From: Agrococcus sediminis
GTDB taxonomy: Bacteria; Actinomycetota; Actinomycetes; Actinomycetales; Microbacteriaceae
Assembly: GCF_007923295.1 (NCBI RefSeq)
Contig: NZ_VOIR01000011.1
Coordinates: 372,001 to 436,000, forward strand
DNA length: 64,000 nucleotides
Reading direction: 5' to 3'
Below the pieces are notes generated by a model, which had not been told where the DNA came from, made no database searches, and was given only the letters and a program-made list of their open reading frames with translations. The position numbers and the translations under genes were made by a program. This document shows, piece by piece, positions 51,906 to 60,112 of this stretch (its first letter is position 1; each line of letters begins with the position of its first letter).

Positions 51906-53657
51906 TCAGCGCTCGAGGGCGAGTCCCTCGAGCGAGGTGAGCACGACCAGCCGCTCGGTCGCCCGCGTCGCGCCGACGTACAGGAGGTCCTGCCAGTTCG
52001 GGGTCGAGTCGTCGACGTCGGTCAGCACGACCACCGGAGCCTCGAGCCCCTTGAAGAGGTGCACGGTGCCCCATCGGATGCCGGGGCCGTCCGCATCGTC
52101 GGGCGCCAGCGCATCCGCCACCGTGCCCGTCGCGCCGCGTGCAGCGGACGCCCGGCGCGGGGAGAGCACGAGGATGTCGCGCGGTTCCCAGCCCTCCTCC
52201 CAGAGGTCGCGCAGCACCTGCTGCAACAGCTGCTGCTGGTGCCAGGCGCTGTCGAACCTCAGCGCCTGGCCGCACTCGCCGCCCAGCTCGGCGCGCTCGT
52301 ACTGCGCGTAGACGTCGTCGCCGAGCAGCTGCTCGACGAAGGCGGCGAGCTCGGGGCGCTGGCGCACGTTGCGGGCGACGGCCATGCGGCCGGCGTCGGG
52401 GATGCGCGTGAGCAGGAGGTCGCGCCGGGTGAGGGTGGTGGTCTCGAGACGCGTGCCGCCTGCGGCGGCGCGCTCCTCGACCGGCGAGGGGGCGGCGGCT
52501 GCGCGCGGGCGGTAGATGTCCTGCCCTTCGAAGTCGCCGGCCACGACCACCCGCGCACCGGCGAGACCGCCCACGAGCAGGCTGTCGAGCACATCGAGGG
52601 TGGAGTCGCGCGCGAGGTCCTGCGCCTCGTCGGCGACCACGCAGGTGTAGGGCGGCTCGAAGCCGGGCGCACGTGTGATCGAGAGCGTCGCGTCGGGCAG
52701 GGTGCCGTTCCACCACGCATCGTCGGCGTCGTCAAGGGGCGTGAGGTCGGTGAGCGCGAGCATCAGGTGGTGCACGCGGGCGACGGTCAGCTCGGATCGG
52801 TCGCGCAGCCGGTGGCGCAGCTCGGCCTCGAGCTTGCGGTTGAAGCATGTGAGCAGCACGCGCTCGTCGCGGTTGGCAGCCTGGAGCGCCGCGCGCACGG
52901 CGATGTTCGTCTTGCCGGTGCCGGCCGGCCCCTCGACGACGAGCCGCGGGTAGTGCGCGAAATACTGCAGCGCCTCCTCCTGGCGCTCGGTCGCCTCGCG
53001 CAGGTCGCGCTCGCGGGCGGCGCGGGCGTCGGCGCTCGCCTGCCGCCACGTCACCGGCGGCGTCAGCAGGTCGCGGGCCTCTGCGATGTCGTCCTCGGTC
53101 GGCCGCCCTGCCTCGTAGCGCACGCCCCGCGCGCGCAGCTCGCGCTCGCCGGCGCGGAGCGCCTTGACGATGCCCGTCACGAGCCTGTCGGGCTGCAGGT
53201 CGGGCCGGGTCAGCGTGACGTCGGGCGTGACGTCGACGCGAGCCTCGAGCTGCTTGACAAGCTCGCCGCCGCGGTTCGGGAACCACACCGCGTGCCAGAT
53301 CGGGTACCGCGGGTCGTACGCGCGCCGCAGGATCCACGAGCGCAGGCTCCTCGCGTTCTCGATCGCCTGGTCATAGGGGGAGCGGGATGTGGGTTCCTGG
53401 CTGCCGAGTCGCCACAGCCCATCCGCGCCGATCTCGACCCGTTCGTGCGACTTGACCTCGATCACGAGCATCCCCTCGCTCGGGATCAGGATGACGAAGT
53501 CGGCCTCGCCCTCCACCTGCGTCTCGTGGTGGCGGATGGGCAGGCCGTGCCAGACGACCCAGTCGGAGGTACCGGCGTGGTCGCGGAGCGCCTCGTAGAC
53601 GCGCAGCTCGCCGGACGGAGCGCCGAGGCGCGGCTCCGGAGGGATCATCGTCGCCAT
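51906..53657 (-). CDS. NERD domain / UvrD-like (SF1) helicase
   Basis: 583 aa. NERD nuclease-related domain at residues ~15-140 ('EGEADFVILIPSEGMLVIEVKSHERVEIGADGLWRL'). SF1 helicase motifs follow: 'VVEGPAGTGKTNIAVRAAL' (Walker A), 'LLTCFNRKLEAELRHRL', 'CVVADEAQDLARDSTLDVL' (Walker B), 'VAGDFEGQDIYRP' and 'TVHLFKGLEAPVVVLTDVDDS' with 'LYVGATRATERLVVLTS'. Residues ~390-407 are encoded by a copy of the Microbacteriaceae-type repeat. NERD-helicases are common near mobile and defence loci; their role is unclear. Confidence 0.9.
   Translation of the reverse strand: MATMIPPEPRLGAPSGELRVYEALRDHAGTSDWVVWHGLPIRHHETQVEGEADFVILIPSEGMLVIEVKSHERVEIGADGLWRLGSQEPTSRSPYDQAIENARSLRSWILRRAYDPRYPIWHAVWFPNRGGELVKQLEARVDVTPDVTLTRPDLQPDRLVTGIVKALRAGERELRARGVRYEAGRPTEDDIAEARDLLTPPVTWRQASADARAARERDLREATERQEEALQYFAHYPRLVVEGPAGTGKTNIAVRAALQAANRDERVLLTCFNRKLEAELRHRLRDRSELTVARVHHLMLALTDLTPLDDADDAWWNGTLPDATLSITRAPGFEPPYTCVVADEAQDLARDSTLDVLDSLLVGGLAGARVVVAGDFEGQDIYRPRAAAAPSPVEERAAAGGTRLETTTLTRRDLLLTRIPDAGRMAVARNVRQRPELAAFVEQLLGDDVYAQYERAELGGECGQALRFDSAWHQQQLLQQVLRDLWEEGWEPRDILVLSPRRASAARGATGTVADALAPDDADGPGIRWGTVHLFKGLEAPVVVLTDVDDSTPNWQDLLYVGATRATERLVVLTSLEGLALER
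52437..52486 (+). repeat. Microbacteriaceae-type repeat embedded in the NERD-helicase gene
   Basis: GGTCTCGAGACGCG at the left and CTCCTCGACCGGCG at the right flank a GCCGCC/GGCGGC dyad. It closely matches the intergenic copy at 63708-63750 but lies wholly inside a coding sequence and keeps its frame. Confidence 0.75.
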
Positions 53658-53735
53658 GCGATCACGCTAGCCGGAAGTGAGGCGATGTCGACTGCTGCCG
53701 CGGCCCGCCACGTCGATCGCGGATAGCCTCACAGC

Positions 53736-53930
53736 ATGGACGAGCAGACGATCACGCCGGTGGAGCTCTCGCGCGAGCTCGGCATGGACCGCAAGGGACG
53801 GCAGATCCGTGGGTTCCTGCGGAACCCGACGGATGGGGGCGGGCCGTTCGAGGGGCATGAGATCGGGACCGAGTGGCACCTGACGGCTGAGCAGGCTGAG
53901 CGGATCCGGAAGCACTTCTCGAAGAAGTAG
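53736..53930 (+). CDS. Small conserved-looking hydrophilic protein, possible DNA-binding
   Basis: 64 aa from the ATG at 53736. The sequence has a helix-turn-helix-like beginning ('TPVELSRELGMDRKGRQIRGFLR') and ends 'LTAEQAERIRKHFSKK'. GATAGCCTCAC just upstream may be a -10 box, giving a nearly leaderless transcript. It is divergent from the NERD-helicase. Family not named; role unknown. Confidence 0.6.
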   Translation: MDEQTITPVELSRELGMDRKGRQIRGFLRNPTDGGGPFEGHEIGTEWHLTAEQAERIRKHFSKK

Positions 53931-54140
53931 GTGGTCTCGACTCGGTCGGCGCGCTGCGCGCGGCGACCGGCTCGACCAGCGGGTCGGGTGGTCTGGATCG
54001 CCGACGGGCGGCGCCCGTCGACTACTCGACAAGCGGGTGGTGGGGCCGGGCGCTGCGCGCGGCGACCGGCTCGACCAGCGGGTCGGGTGGTCTCGATACG
54101 CCGACGGGCTGAGCCCGTCGGCTACTCGACCAGCGGGTGG
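53931..54140. repeat. Tandem block of Microbacteriaceae-type repeats
   Basis: Two approximate ~100-bp tandem units. Each has GCGCTGCGCGCGGCGACCGG, then CTCGACCAGCGGGTCGGGTG, then GGTCT(C/G)GAT..GCCGACGGG...CCCGTCG.CTACTCGAC. The GGTCTCGAT...ACTCGACCA ends are inverted repeats. It fills most of the gap before the permease gene. Confidence 0.8.
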
Positions 54141-54211
54141 GGCCGGGGAGCGGGCAGCGGAGACGGGGGAGCGGGCGCCGCGTGCTCGTGGCGTGCTGTC
54201 TGATAACTACG

Positions 54212-55718
54212 ATGGGCGGGTGCCGCGGGTCGTCCGCCTCGGCGCGACCTGACAGGAAGGCGTCCCTGGCGGCACCCAACCCGTACTCCGAGCAGACCGA
54301 GGCCGGCGCATCCGACGCCGTTGCGCCGACGCCCAGCAAGAAGCTGAAGTCGCGGCACGTGACGATGATCGCCCTCGGCGGCATCATCGGCGCGAGCCTC
54401 TTCGTCGGCTCGGCCAACGTGATCCTCTCGGCCGGGCCCGCCGCGATCCTGTCGTACCTCGGAGGCGGCCTCATCGTCTTCCTCGCCATGCGCATGCTCG
54501 GCGAGATGGCCGCGGTGCGCCCGGCCGTCGGCTCCTTCATGGAGTACGCCCGCGTCGGCCTCGGAGACTGGGCCGCCTACATCGTGGGCTGGCTGTACTG
54601 GTACTTCTGGGTGGGCGTCATCGCCTACGAGGCGGTCGCCGGCGGCGGCATGCTGAACGCCTGGTTCCCGGGGCTGCCCGCCTGGGCCGGCTCGCTGATC
54701 CTCCTCGCGATCTTCGTCACCACCAACCTCATCTCGCTGCGCGCGTTCGGAGAGACGGAGTTCTGGCTCGCCAGCATCAAGGTCGTCGCGATCGTCGTCT
54801 TCCTCGGCGCCGGTCTGCTGTTCGCGTTCGGCCTCTGGCCCGACTCGACGCTGTCGATCGCCAACCTCTGGCAGCACGGCGGCTTCATGCCCAACGGCTT
54901 CGGCGTGGTCGTCTCTTCGATCGCGCTCGTGCTCTTCGCCTACTTCGGCGCCGAGATCGCTGTCATGGCGGCGGCCGAGTCGGAGGACCCCGCCAAGGGC
55001 ACCCGCCAGGCCGCCAACACCGTCATCTGGCGCGTGATGCTCTTCTACGTCGGCGCGGTGCTCGTGATCGTGATGGTGGTGCCCTGGAACCAGCTGCCCT
55101 CGCCCGACGAGATCCCGCCCTTCGCGTACGTCTTCAGCCTGCTCGGCATCCCGTTCGCCGAGGAGATCATGACGCTCGTCATCTTCACCGCGGTCATCTC
55201 GGTGCTGAACTCCGGCACGTACTCGGCGTCGCGGATGTTCGCGGCCCTGTCGGAGCAGAGGCTCGCGCCGGCGATCATGTCGAAGCGCTCGAAGCGCGGC
55301 GTGCCGGTCGCGGCCGTGATCGCGTCGACCGCCGGCGGCCTCGTCGCGACGCTCGTCAACTTCATCGCGCCGAGCTCGGGCATCTACGAGTTCATCATGA
55401 ACTCCACCGGTCTCGTGGCGCTCTTCGTCTTCGTCTTCATCGCCGTCACGCAGTGGCGCCTGCGCGCGCATGACGCCGGAGGAGCAGGCGCAGCTGAAGC
55501 TCAAGGTCTGGCTGTTCCCGGTGCTCAACATCGTGCTCATCGCGGCGGCCATCGGCATCGTCGTCATCATGCTCCCCTCCGAGGGCGGGCGCGCGCAGGT
55601 GCTCACGAGCCTCATCGCGGCCGGCGCGCTCGCGCTCTTCTGGCCGATCGTGCGGAAGAAGCTGCAGCGGGCCCGGGCGGCCGGCGAGCTCGAGGATGCG
55701 TCGGTGGCGGTGGGCTGA
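54212..55718 (+). pseudogene. Frameshifted amino-acid permease (APC family)
   Basis: Residues up to about 55465 read as an APC permease: 'KKLKSRHVTMIALGGIIGASLFVGSANVI', 'SFMEYARVGLGDWAAYIVGWLYWYFW', 'FGVVVSSIALVLFAYFGAEIAVMAAAESEDP' and 'VLNSGTYSASRMFAALS'. In-frame sequence then turns nonsensical. The missing last two helices continue in another frame from 55470 ('MTPEEQAQLKLKVWLFPVLN') to 55718. One indel in a GCGCGCGC run would restore it. AGGAAGG at 54253 suggests the true start may be near 54266 (a CTG) rather than the ATG at 54212. It could be a real mutation or a sequence error. Confidence 0.75.
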
Positions 55719-55950
55719 CCGGTGACGACGCGACGGCCGGCCATGAGCCGCGCTCCTCGCCTGTGCCGGGTCGAGTCCGAAGCCGATCGGGCGGCCGACG
55801 AGGCGATCGAGCCGCTGGCAGCGCGACGATGGCGTGAGCGCGTCTGCATGCTCTTGAACACTGGACCATGACGATGCCGGTTGCATCCGCGGTCGGTGCG
55901 TGGCCCACCATGGAGGTGTCTCGCGATCGACGACAGGTGGGGAGCAAGCG

Positions 55951-56826
55951 ATGGATGCAGTGCTGACGGTGGTGGGGATCCTGCTGATCCTCCTGGGGTT
56001 GTGGGACGTGATCCACACGCTGCTGCACCCGGGCGGTCGCGGCAGCATCAGCCGCGCTGTGCTCGCCGCGGTGTGGAGCGTCTCGAAGCTGCTACGCCAC
56101 AGGCTCGGCTCGGCCGTCGGGGCGGCAGGCATGGTGCTCGTGATCGGAGCGTGGGTCGTGATGCAGGGGTTGGGATGGGCGCTCATCTACCTTCCTCACC
56201 TGCCGGAAGGCTTCAGCTATGCGCCGGGCGTCGACTTCAGCGACTACGCGCCGCTCGCCGAGGCCCTGTACGTCTCGTTCGTGACCCTCACCACGCTCGG
56301 CTACGGCGACGTGCTGGCGATAGACCCCTGGATCCGGGCCGGTGCGCCGTTCGAGGCGCTCACCGGCTTCGCACTGCTGACAGCGGCGATGACGTGGTTC
56401 TCGCAGATCTACCCGCCGCTGTCACGACGCAGAGCGCTTGCGCTGCAGCTGTCAGGCATGGCGGATGCGCGCTACGCGGCATCCGTCAGCGCGCTGGATG
56501 CGGCGACGCTGGCTCGAGTGCTCGACGAGCTCACCGAGCGCGTGGCCGACGTCCGGCTGGACTTCGAGCAGCACGCCGAGGGGTTCTACTTCCGGGAAGG
56601 GCGGCTCGAGTTCGCCCTCGCACGGCAGCTGCCGTACGTGTTCGAACTGCTTGATGCAGCGATGGCGCGGCCGGAGGTCGGCGTGCGCTTGAGCGCGGCG
56701 CGACTGGCTAGGGCGCTGGAGGAGCTCGGCGCGACGCTTCGATCGCAGTACCTGGGGCGCGGCGACAGTGTCCGTGAGGTGCTCAGCGCGTATGCGGCTG
56801 ACCACGGTCACGAGCCTCGCGATTGA
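55951..56826 (+). CDS. Two-helix potassium channel family protein
   Basis: 291 aa from the ATG at 55951 behind GGGGAGC. Membrane helices at ~5-22 and ~57-80, then the pore loop with selectivity filter TTLGYGD (residues 114-120) and a last helix ('FEALTGFALLTAAMTWFSQIY'). The ~140-residue cytoplasmic C-terminus ('DELTERVADVRLDFEQHAEG' region) is helical and not an RCK domain. Ion_trans_2-type K+ channel. Its 3' end overlaps the convergent MerR gene by 44 bases. Confidence 0.88.
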   Translation: MDAVLTVVGILLILLGLWDVIHTLLHPGGRGSISRAVLAAVWSVSKLLRHRLGSAVGAAGMVLVIGAWVVMQGLGWALIYLPHLPEGFSYAPGVDFSDYAPLAEALYVSFVTLTTLGYGDVLAIDPWIRAGAPFEALTGFALLTAAMTWFSQIYPPLSRRRALALQLSGMADARYAASVSALDAATLARVLDELTERVADVRLDFEQHAEGFYFREGRLEFALARQLPYVFELLDAAMARPEVGVRLSAARLARALEELGATLRSQYLGRGDSVREVLSAYAADHGHEPRD

Positions 56827-57190
56827 CGGGCTCGATCCGCTCGATGAACTGATCGGCCGCCATCAGCTCGCGCGCGAGCTTCGCACGGCGCTTGCGCGAC
56901 TCCGAGCGGAAGTACTCGGCGCGGTCCTCCGGCATCCCGTCGAGCGGTGCGTCGGGGGAGGCGTCGAGGGCCCGCGCGAGCTCGGCCATCTCGTCGAGCG
57001 TGAAGCCGAAGGGCTTCATGCGCATGATGAGCCGCACGCGCTCCTCGTCGTCGGCCGTGTAGAGGCGGAAGCCGCCCTCGGTGCGGCCCGAGGCGCGCAC
57101 GAGCCCGACCTCGTCCCAGTGGCGAAGCGAGCGCAGCGAGAGGCCTGTGCGCTCCGCGAGCTCACCGATGTGCATCGTCTCGTCGGTCAT
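56783..57190 (-). CDS. MerR family transcriptional regulator
   Basis: 135 aa, ATG at 57190 with AGGAGGATGG upstream. N-terminal MerR helix-turn-helix and wing: 'MHIGELAERTGLSLRSLRHWDEVGLVRASGRTEGGFRLYTADD'. The C-terminal dimer coil ('GFTLDEMAELARALD' onward) lacks a Cys metal site, so an organic or redox signal is more likely than a metal. Its probable operator is the dyad at 57208-57231. Divergent from sulP. Confidence 0.92.
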   Translation of the reverse strand: MTDETMHIGELAERTGLSLRSLRHWDEVGLVRASGRTEGGFRLYTADDEERVRLIMRMKPFGFTLDEMAELARALDASPDAPLDGMPEDRAEYFRSESRKRRAKLARELMAADQFIERIEPVNREARDRGQPHTR

Positions 57191-57207
57191 CCGCCATCCT
57201 CCTGCAA

Positions 57208-57231
57208 CTCTCCCCTCACGTTAGGGTAGAG
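57208..57231. promoter_or_regulatory. 24-bp dyad operator between merR and sulP
   Basis: Half-site CTCTnCCCTnAC and its mirror: 20 of 24 positions are symmetric. It starts 18 bp upstream of the merR ATG and lies 139 bp upstream of sulP. This length and symmetry are typical of MerR operators inside a stretched promoter spacer. Confidence 0.75.
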
Positions 57232-57369
57232 TCATTCCCGGTCGAGCTCTTCGACCACGCCACCCATTCTCGCCTGTCGGCTGGGTCGGTCCCGCGCGCG
57301 ACGACGCGCTCACGCACTCCGACCTCGCTGCGGCACGCCCGCGCATCCACTCGCTCTCGAAGGAGCCCC

Positions 57370-58887
57370 ATGACCACCACCGCGACGCGCGACCGCGCCC
57401 GGTACCGCGACAACCCATCCGTCACGACCGTGCTGCGCAACCCGCGCCTGCTCACCCGCGAGGCCCTCGCCGGCCTGGTCGTGGCGCTCGCGCTCATCCC
57501 CGAGGCGATCTCGTTCTCGATCATCGCCGGCGTCGACCCCGCCGTCGGCCTCTTCTCGTCGGCCGTGATGGCGATCTCGATCGCCTTCGTCGGCGGCCGG
57601 CCCGCGATGATCACCGCCGCCACGGGCGCCGTCGCGCTCGTCATCGCGCCGATCATGCGCGACCACGGCTTCGACTACTTCATCGCCACGGTGCTGCTCG
57701 CCGGCATCCTGCAGATCGTGCTGGGGCTCGTCGGCGTCGCCAAGCTCATGCGCTTCATCCCGCGGAGCGTCATGGTCGGCTTCGTCAACGCGCTCGCGAT
57801 CCTCATCTTCATGGCGCAGATCCCGCAGCTGGTGGATGTGCCGGGGCTCGTCTACCCGCTCGTCGCCGTCGGGCTCGTGATCCTCGTGGTCATGCCGCGG
57901 CTGACGAAGGTCGTGCCGGCACCGCTGTTCGCGATCATCCTGCTCACAGGCGCCGTGCTGCTCTTCGGCTGGCAGGTGCCCGACGTCGGCAGCCAGGGCG
58001 AGCTGCCGCGCAGCCTGCCGTCGCTCTTCTTCCCCGACGTGCCGCTCACGCTCGAGACGCTCGGCATCATCGGCCCGACCGCCATCGCGATGGCGCTCGT
58101 CGGCCTCATGGAGTCGCTCATGACGGCGAAGCTCGTCGACGACGTCACCGACACGCACTCCGACAAGACGCGCGAGTCGTGGGGCCAGGGCGTCGCCAAC
58201 GTGCTCTCGGGCCTCTTCGGCGGCATGGGCGGCTGCGCCATGATCGGCCAGACGATGATCAACGTGAAGGCCTCCGGCGCCCGCTCGCGGGTGTCGACCT
58301 TCCTCGCCGGCGTCTTCCTGCTCGTGCTGATCGTCGCGCTCGGCGACATCGTCGGGCTCGTGCCGATGGCGGCGCTCGTGGCGGTGATGATCATGGTCTC
58401 GGTCGGCACCTTCGACTGGCACTCGATCCAGCCGGCGACGCTGCGGCGCCTGCCGCTGTCGGAGACGCTCGTGATGGTCATCACCGTCGTGGTCGTCGTG
58501 CTGACCCACAACCTCGCGATCGGCGTGATCGTCGGCGTCATCGCCGCGATGGTGCTCTTCGCCCGCCGGGTCGCGCACTTCCAGTCGGTGACGCGCGAGG
58601 TGCGCGAGTCCGACGGCGGTGCCGCCGCGCACTACACGGTCGAGGGCGAGCTGTTCTTCGCCTCCTCCAACGACCTCACGACGCAGTTCGAGTACACCGA
58701 CGACCCCGACCACGTCGTCATCGACCTCTCGCGCTCGCACATCTGGGACGCATCCACCGTCGCCGCCCTCGACGCGATCGAGACGAAGTACGAGCGGCTC
58801 GGCAAGCGCGTCGAGCTGCACGGGCTCAACGCCTCGTCGGTGCAGATGCACGGGCGGATGACGCGGCAGCTGGGCGGGGAGGGCTGA
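57370..58887 (+). CDS. SulP family inorganic anion transporter with STAS domain
   Basis: 505 aa from the ATG at 57370, behind AAGGAGCCCC. SulP core: 'LTREALAGLVVALALIPEAISFSIIAGVDPAVGLFSS', 'GGRPAMITAATGAVALV', 'NVLSGLFGGMGGCAMIGQTMINVKASGARSR'. The C-terminal STAS domain (~residues 410-500) includes 'YTVEGELFFASSNDLTTQFEY' and 'VVIDLSRSHIWDASTVAALDAI'. SulP proteins carry sulfate, bicarbonate or C4-dicarboxylates; the substrate is not resolved. Possibly under the adjacent MerR. Confidence 0.92.
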   Translation: MTTTATRDRARYRDNPSVTTVLRNPRLLTREALAGLVVALALIPEAISFSIIAGVDPAVGLFSSAVMAISIAFVGGRPAMITAATGAVALVIAPIMRDHGFDYFIATVLLAGILQIVLGLVGVAKLMRFIPRSVMVGFVNALAILIFMAQIPQLVDVPGLVYPLVAVGLVILVVMPRLTKVVPAPLFAIILLTGAVLLFGWQVPDVGSQGELPRSLPSLFFPDVPLTLETLGIIGPTAIAMALVGLMESLMTAKLVDDVTDTHSDKTRESWGQGVANVLSGLFGGMGGCAMIGQTMINVKASGARSRVSTFLAGVFLLVLIVALGDIVGLVPMAALVAVMIMVSVGTFDWHSIQPATLRRLPLSETLVMVITVVVVVLTHNLAIGVIVGVIAAMVLFARRVAHFQSVTREVRESDGGAAAHYTVEGELFFASSNDLTTQFEYTDDPDHVVIDLSRSHIWDASTVAALDAIETKYERLGKRVELHGLNASSVQMHGRMTRQLGGEG

Positions 58888-58924
58888 GGCGCGACGCGGG
58901 TCGAGTACGGTCGCGGCGCGGCAC

Positions 58925-59149
58925 CTAGAGGAGGCGGATCAGTTCGCCCTCGCGCTCGAAAAGTTGAGGGTATCGGCGCGCACGGGCGCTCACCTGGCTC
59001 GCGCCCAAAGGCTTCCCGCTCTTGGGCCGGTACAGGCGACGCACATTGATGAGGTCCGCGAGGTCCCGGCTCTTCATGGGAGCGCCGCATTCGCGCAAGA
59101 CGTCCGCCATCGCCTCGTGCAAGGTCAAGTGCGACTCTTCGTCCGCCAT
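58925..59149 (-). CDS. Stand-alone HARE-HTH domain protein
   Basis: 74 aa. Nearly the whole length is one HARE-HTH (HB1/ASXL/restriction endonuclease HTH) domain: 'LTLHEAMADVLRECGAPMKSRDLADLINVRRLYRPKSGKPLGASQVSARARRYPQLFEREGELIRL'. This domain is normally fused to restriction enzymes, RNA polymerase delta or chromatin proteins and is thought to read DNA modification. As a free-standing gene its partner is unknown. The surroundings are lower in GC, which hints at acquisition. Confidence 0.8.
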   Translation of the reverse strand: MADEESHLTLHEAMADVLRECGAPMKSRDLADLINVRRLYRPKSGKPLGASQVSARARRYPQLFEREGELIRLL

Positions 59150-59314
59150 TGGATACCCCCGTTGCCTCGTCGCAGTCGCCGCCGTCCGTAGAAGTGGCTA
59201 GGCAGATGCTTGCGCCTCGTGGGCTCGATGACAAGGTGAATCTGTGGTCCCAGTACGGGGACATGTCGTCCTGCTTCGGCGCGACCGACCCGTCAATGTT
59301 CCATTGCCCGGGCG

Positions 59315-59506
59315 TCACTCGGGCGAGAAGAGCTCCTCGATGCGGCACTCGAAGACGGCCGCAAGCCGGAACGCGACGGGCAGCGACGGGTCGAAGCGGC
59401 CCTTCTCGATCGAGATGACGGTCTGGCGCGAGACGCCCAGCTCGTCGGCGAGCCGCTGCTGCGACCAGCCGCGCTCCTGCCGCCGCTCGGGCAGCGAGTT
59501 GCGCAT
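59315..59506 (-). CDS. Xre family transcriptional regulator (short)
   Basis: 63 aa from the ATG at 59506, overlapping the stop of the membrane-protein gene (TGATG). One HTH_3 fold: 'LPERRQERGWSQQRLADELGVSRQTVISIEKGRFDPSLPVAFRLAAVFECRIEELF'. It resembles the short regulators paired with small membrane proteins in many Gram-positives. Its likely target is the promoter repeats at 60021-60056. Confidence 0.92.
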   Translation of the reverse strand: MRNSLPERRQERGWSQQRLADELGVSRQTVISIEKGRFDPSLPVAFRLAAVFECRIEELFSPE

Positions 59507-59985
59507 CAGGCGTCCGCCCGCTTCGCGAGCAGGTAGCGCACGGCCACGTCGATGCCGATGAGCGTGGCGAGGCCGAGCAGCAGCAGCCCGGTGTCGACTT
59601 GCAGGCCGGTGATCGAGAACGCGGCGGCCGCGAGCCCGACCGTCATGAACGTGTCGCCGAAGGCGCCGCGGGCGGCCCGGTCGAACCACGCCGACTCGAC
59701 CGAGTCCTCGGGGCGCTCCGTCGCATCCGTCAGGCTCGACCGGTCGACCGAGGCCGCCCAGACGAGCGCGGCGGCGACTGGGAGCGTGACGACGGCCATC
59801 ACCGTGAAGCGCAGCCATGCGTCGCCCTGGGTGCCGTGTTCGCCGAGCGCGGCGTAGAGCGCGCCGAGGGCGCTCGAGATCGCGGCGCCGCCGAGCAGCG
59901 TCGCGGCGACGAGCGCCGGCGTGCCGCCGCCGAAGCGGGCGCGGCCGAAGCGGCTGGTGGTGCGGGTGGCGGGGGCGTTGGTCAT
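59506..59985 (-). CDS. Four-helix membrane protein paired with the Xre regulator
   Basis: 159 aa, ATG at 59985 behind GAGGAGAGAGAC. Four hydrophobic segments ('LVAATLLGGAAISSALGALYAAL', 'FTVMAVVTLPVAAALVWAA', 'TFMTVGLAAAAFSITG', 'LLLLGLATLIGIDVAVRYLL'). The regulator gene follows directly with overlap, an arrangement typical of DUF2178-like membrane/Xre pairs. Function unknown. Confidence 0.75.
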   Translation of the reverse strand: MTNAPATRTTSRFGRARFGGGTPALVAATLLGGAAISSALGALYAALGEHGTQGDAWLRFTVMAVVTLPVAAALVWAASVDRSSLTDATERPEDSVESAWFDRAARGAFGDTFMTVGLAAAAFSITGLQVDTGLLLLGLATLIGIDVAVRYLLAKRADA

Positions 59986-60020
59986 GGCGTCTCTCTCCTC
60001 GGTGGTGTCAAGGAGACCGT

Positions 60021-60056
60021 ACAGTCAAGTCTCTTTGACTGTCAAGCAGGCTTGAC
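60021..60056 (-). promoter_or_regulatory. Double dyad and -35 box upstream of the membrane/Xre operon
   Basis: ACAGTCAA, 6 bases, TTGACTGT (60021-60042) and the adjoining GTCAAGC, 2 bases, GCTTGAC (60041-60056). On the minus strand this contains a TTGACA -35 box with TACGGT as a possible -10 at 18-base spacing. Likely an autoregulatory operator for the Xre protein. Confidence 0.65.
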
Positions 60057-60112
60057 GTGCTGCTGCCTGCCGGCCTGGCTACGCTGAGCCCCACACGGGA
60101 ACGGGGGATGCG

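Noticed and set aside
53667-54032. Minus-strand open frame over the small protein gene at 53736
   Set aside because: It runs into the tandem repeats and has no ribosome site. The plus-strand 64-aa gene has better composition.
57310-58851. Minus-strand open frame opposite sulP
   Set aside because: Antisense shadow rich in His, Asp and Arg; sulP itself is unambiguous.
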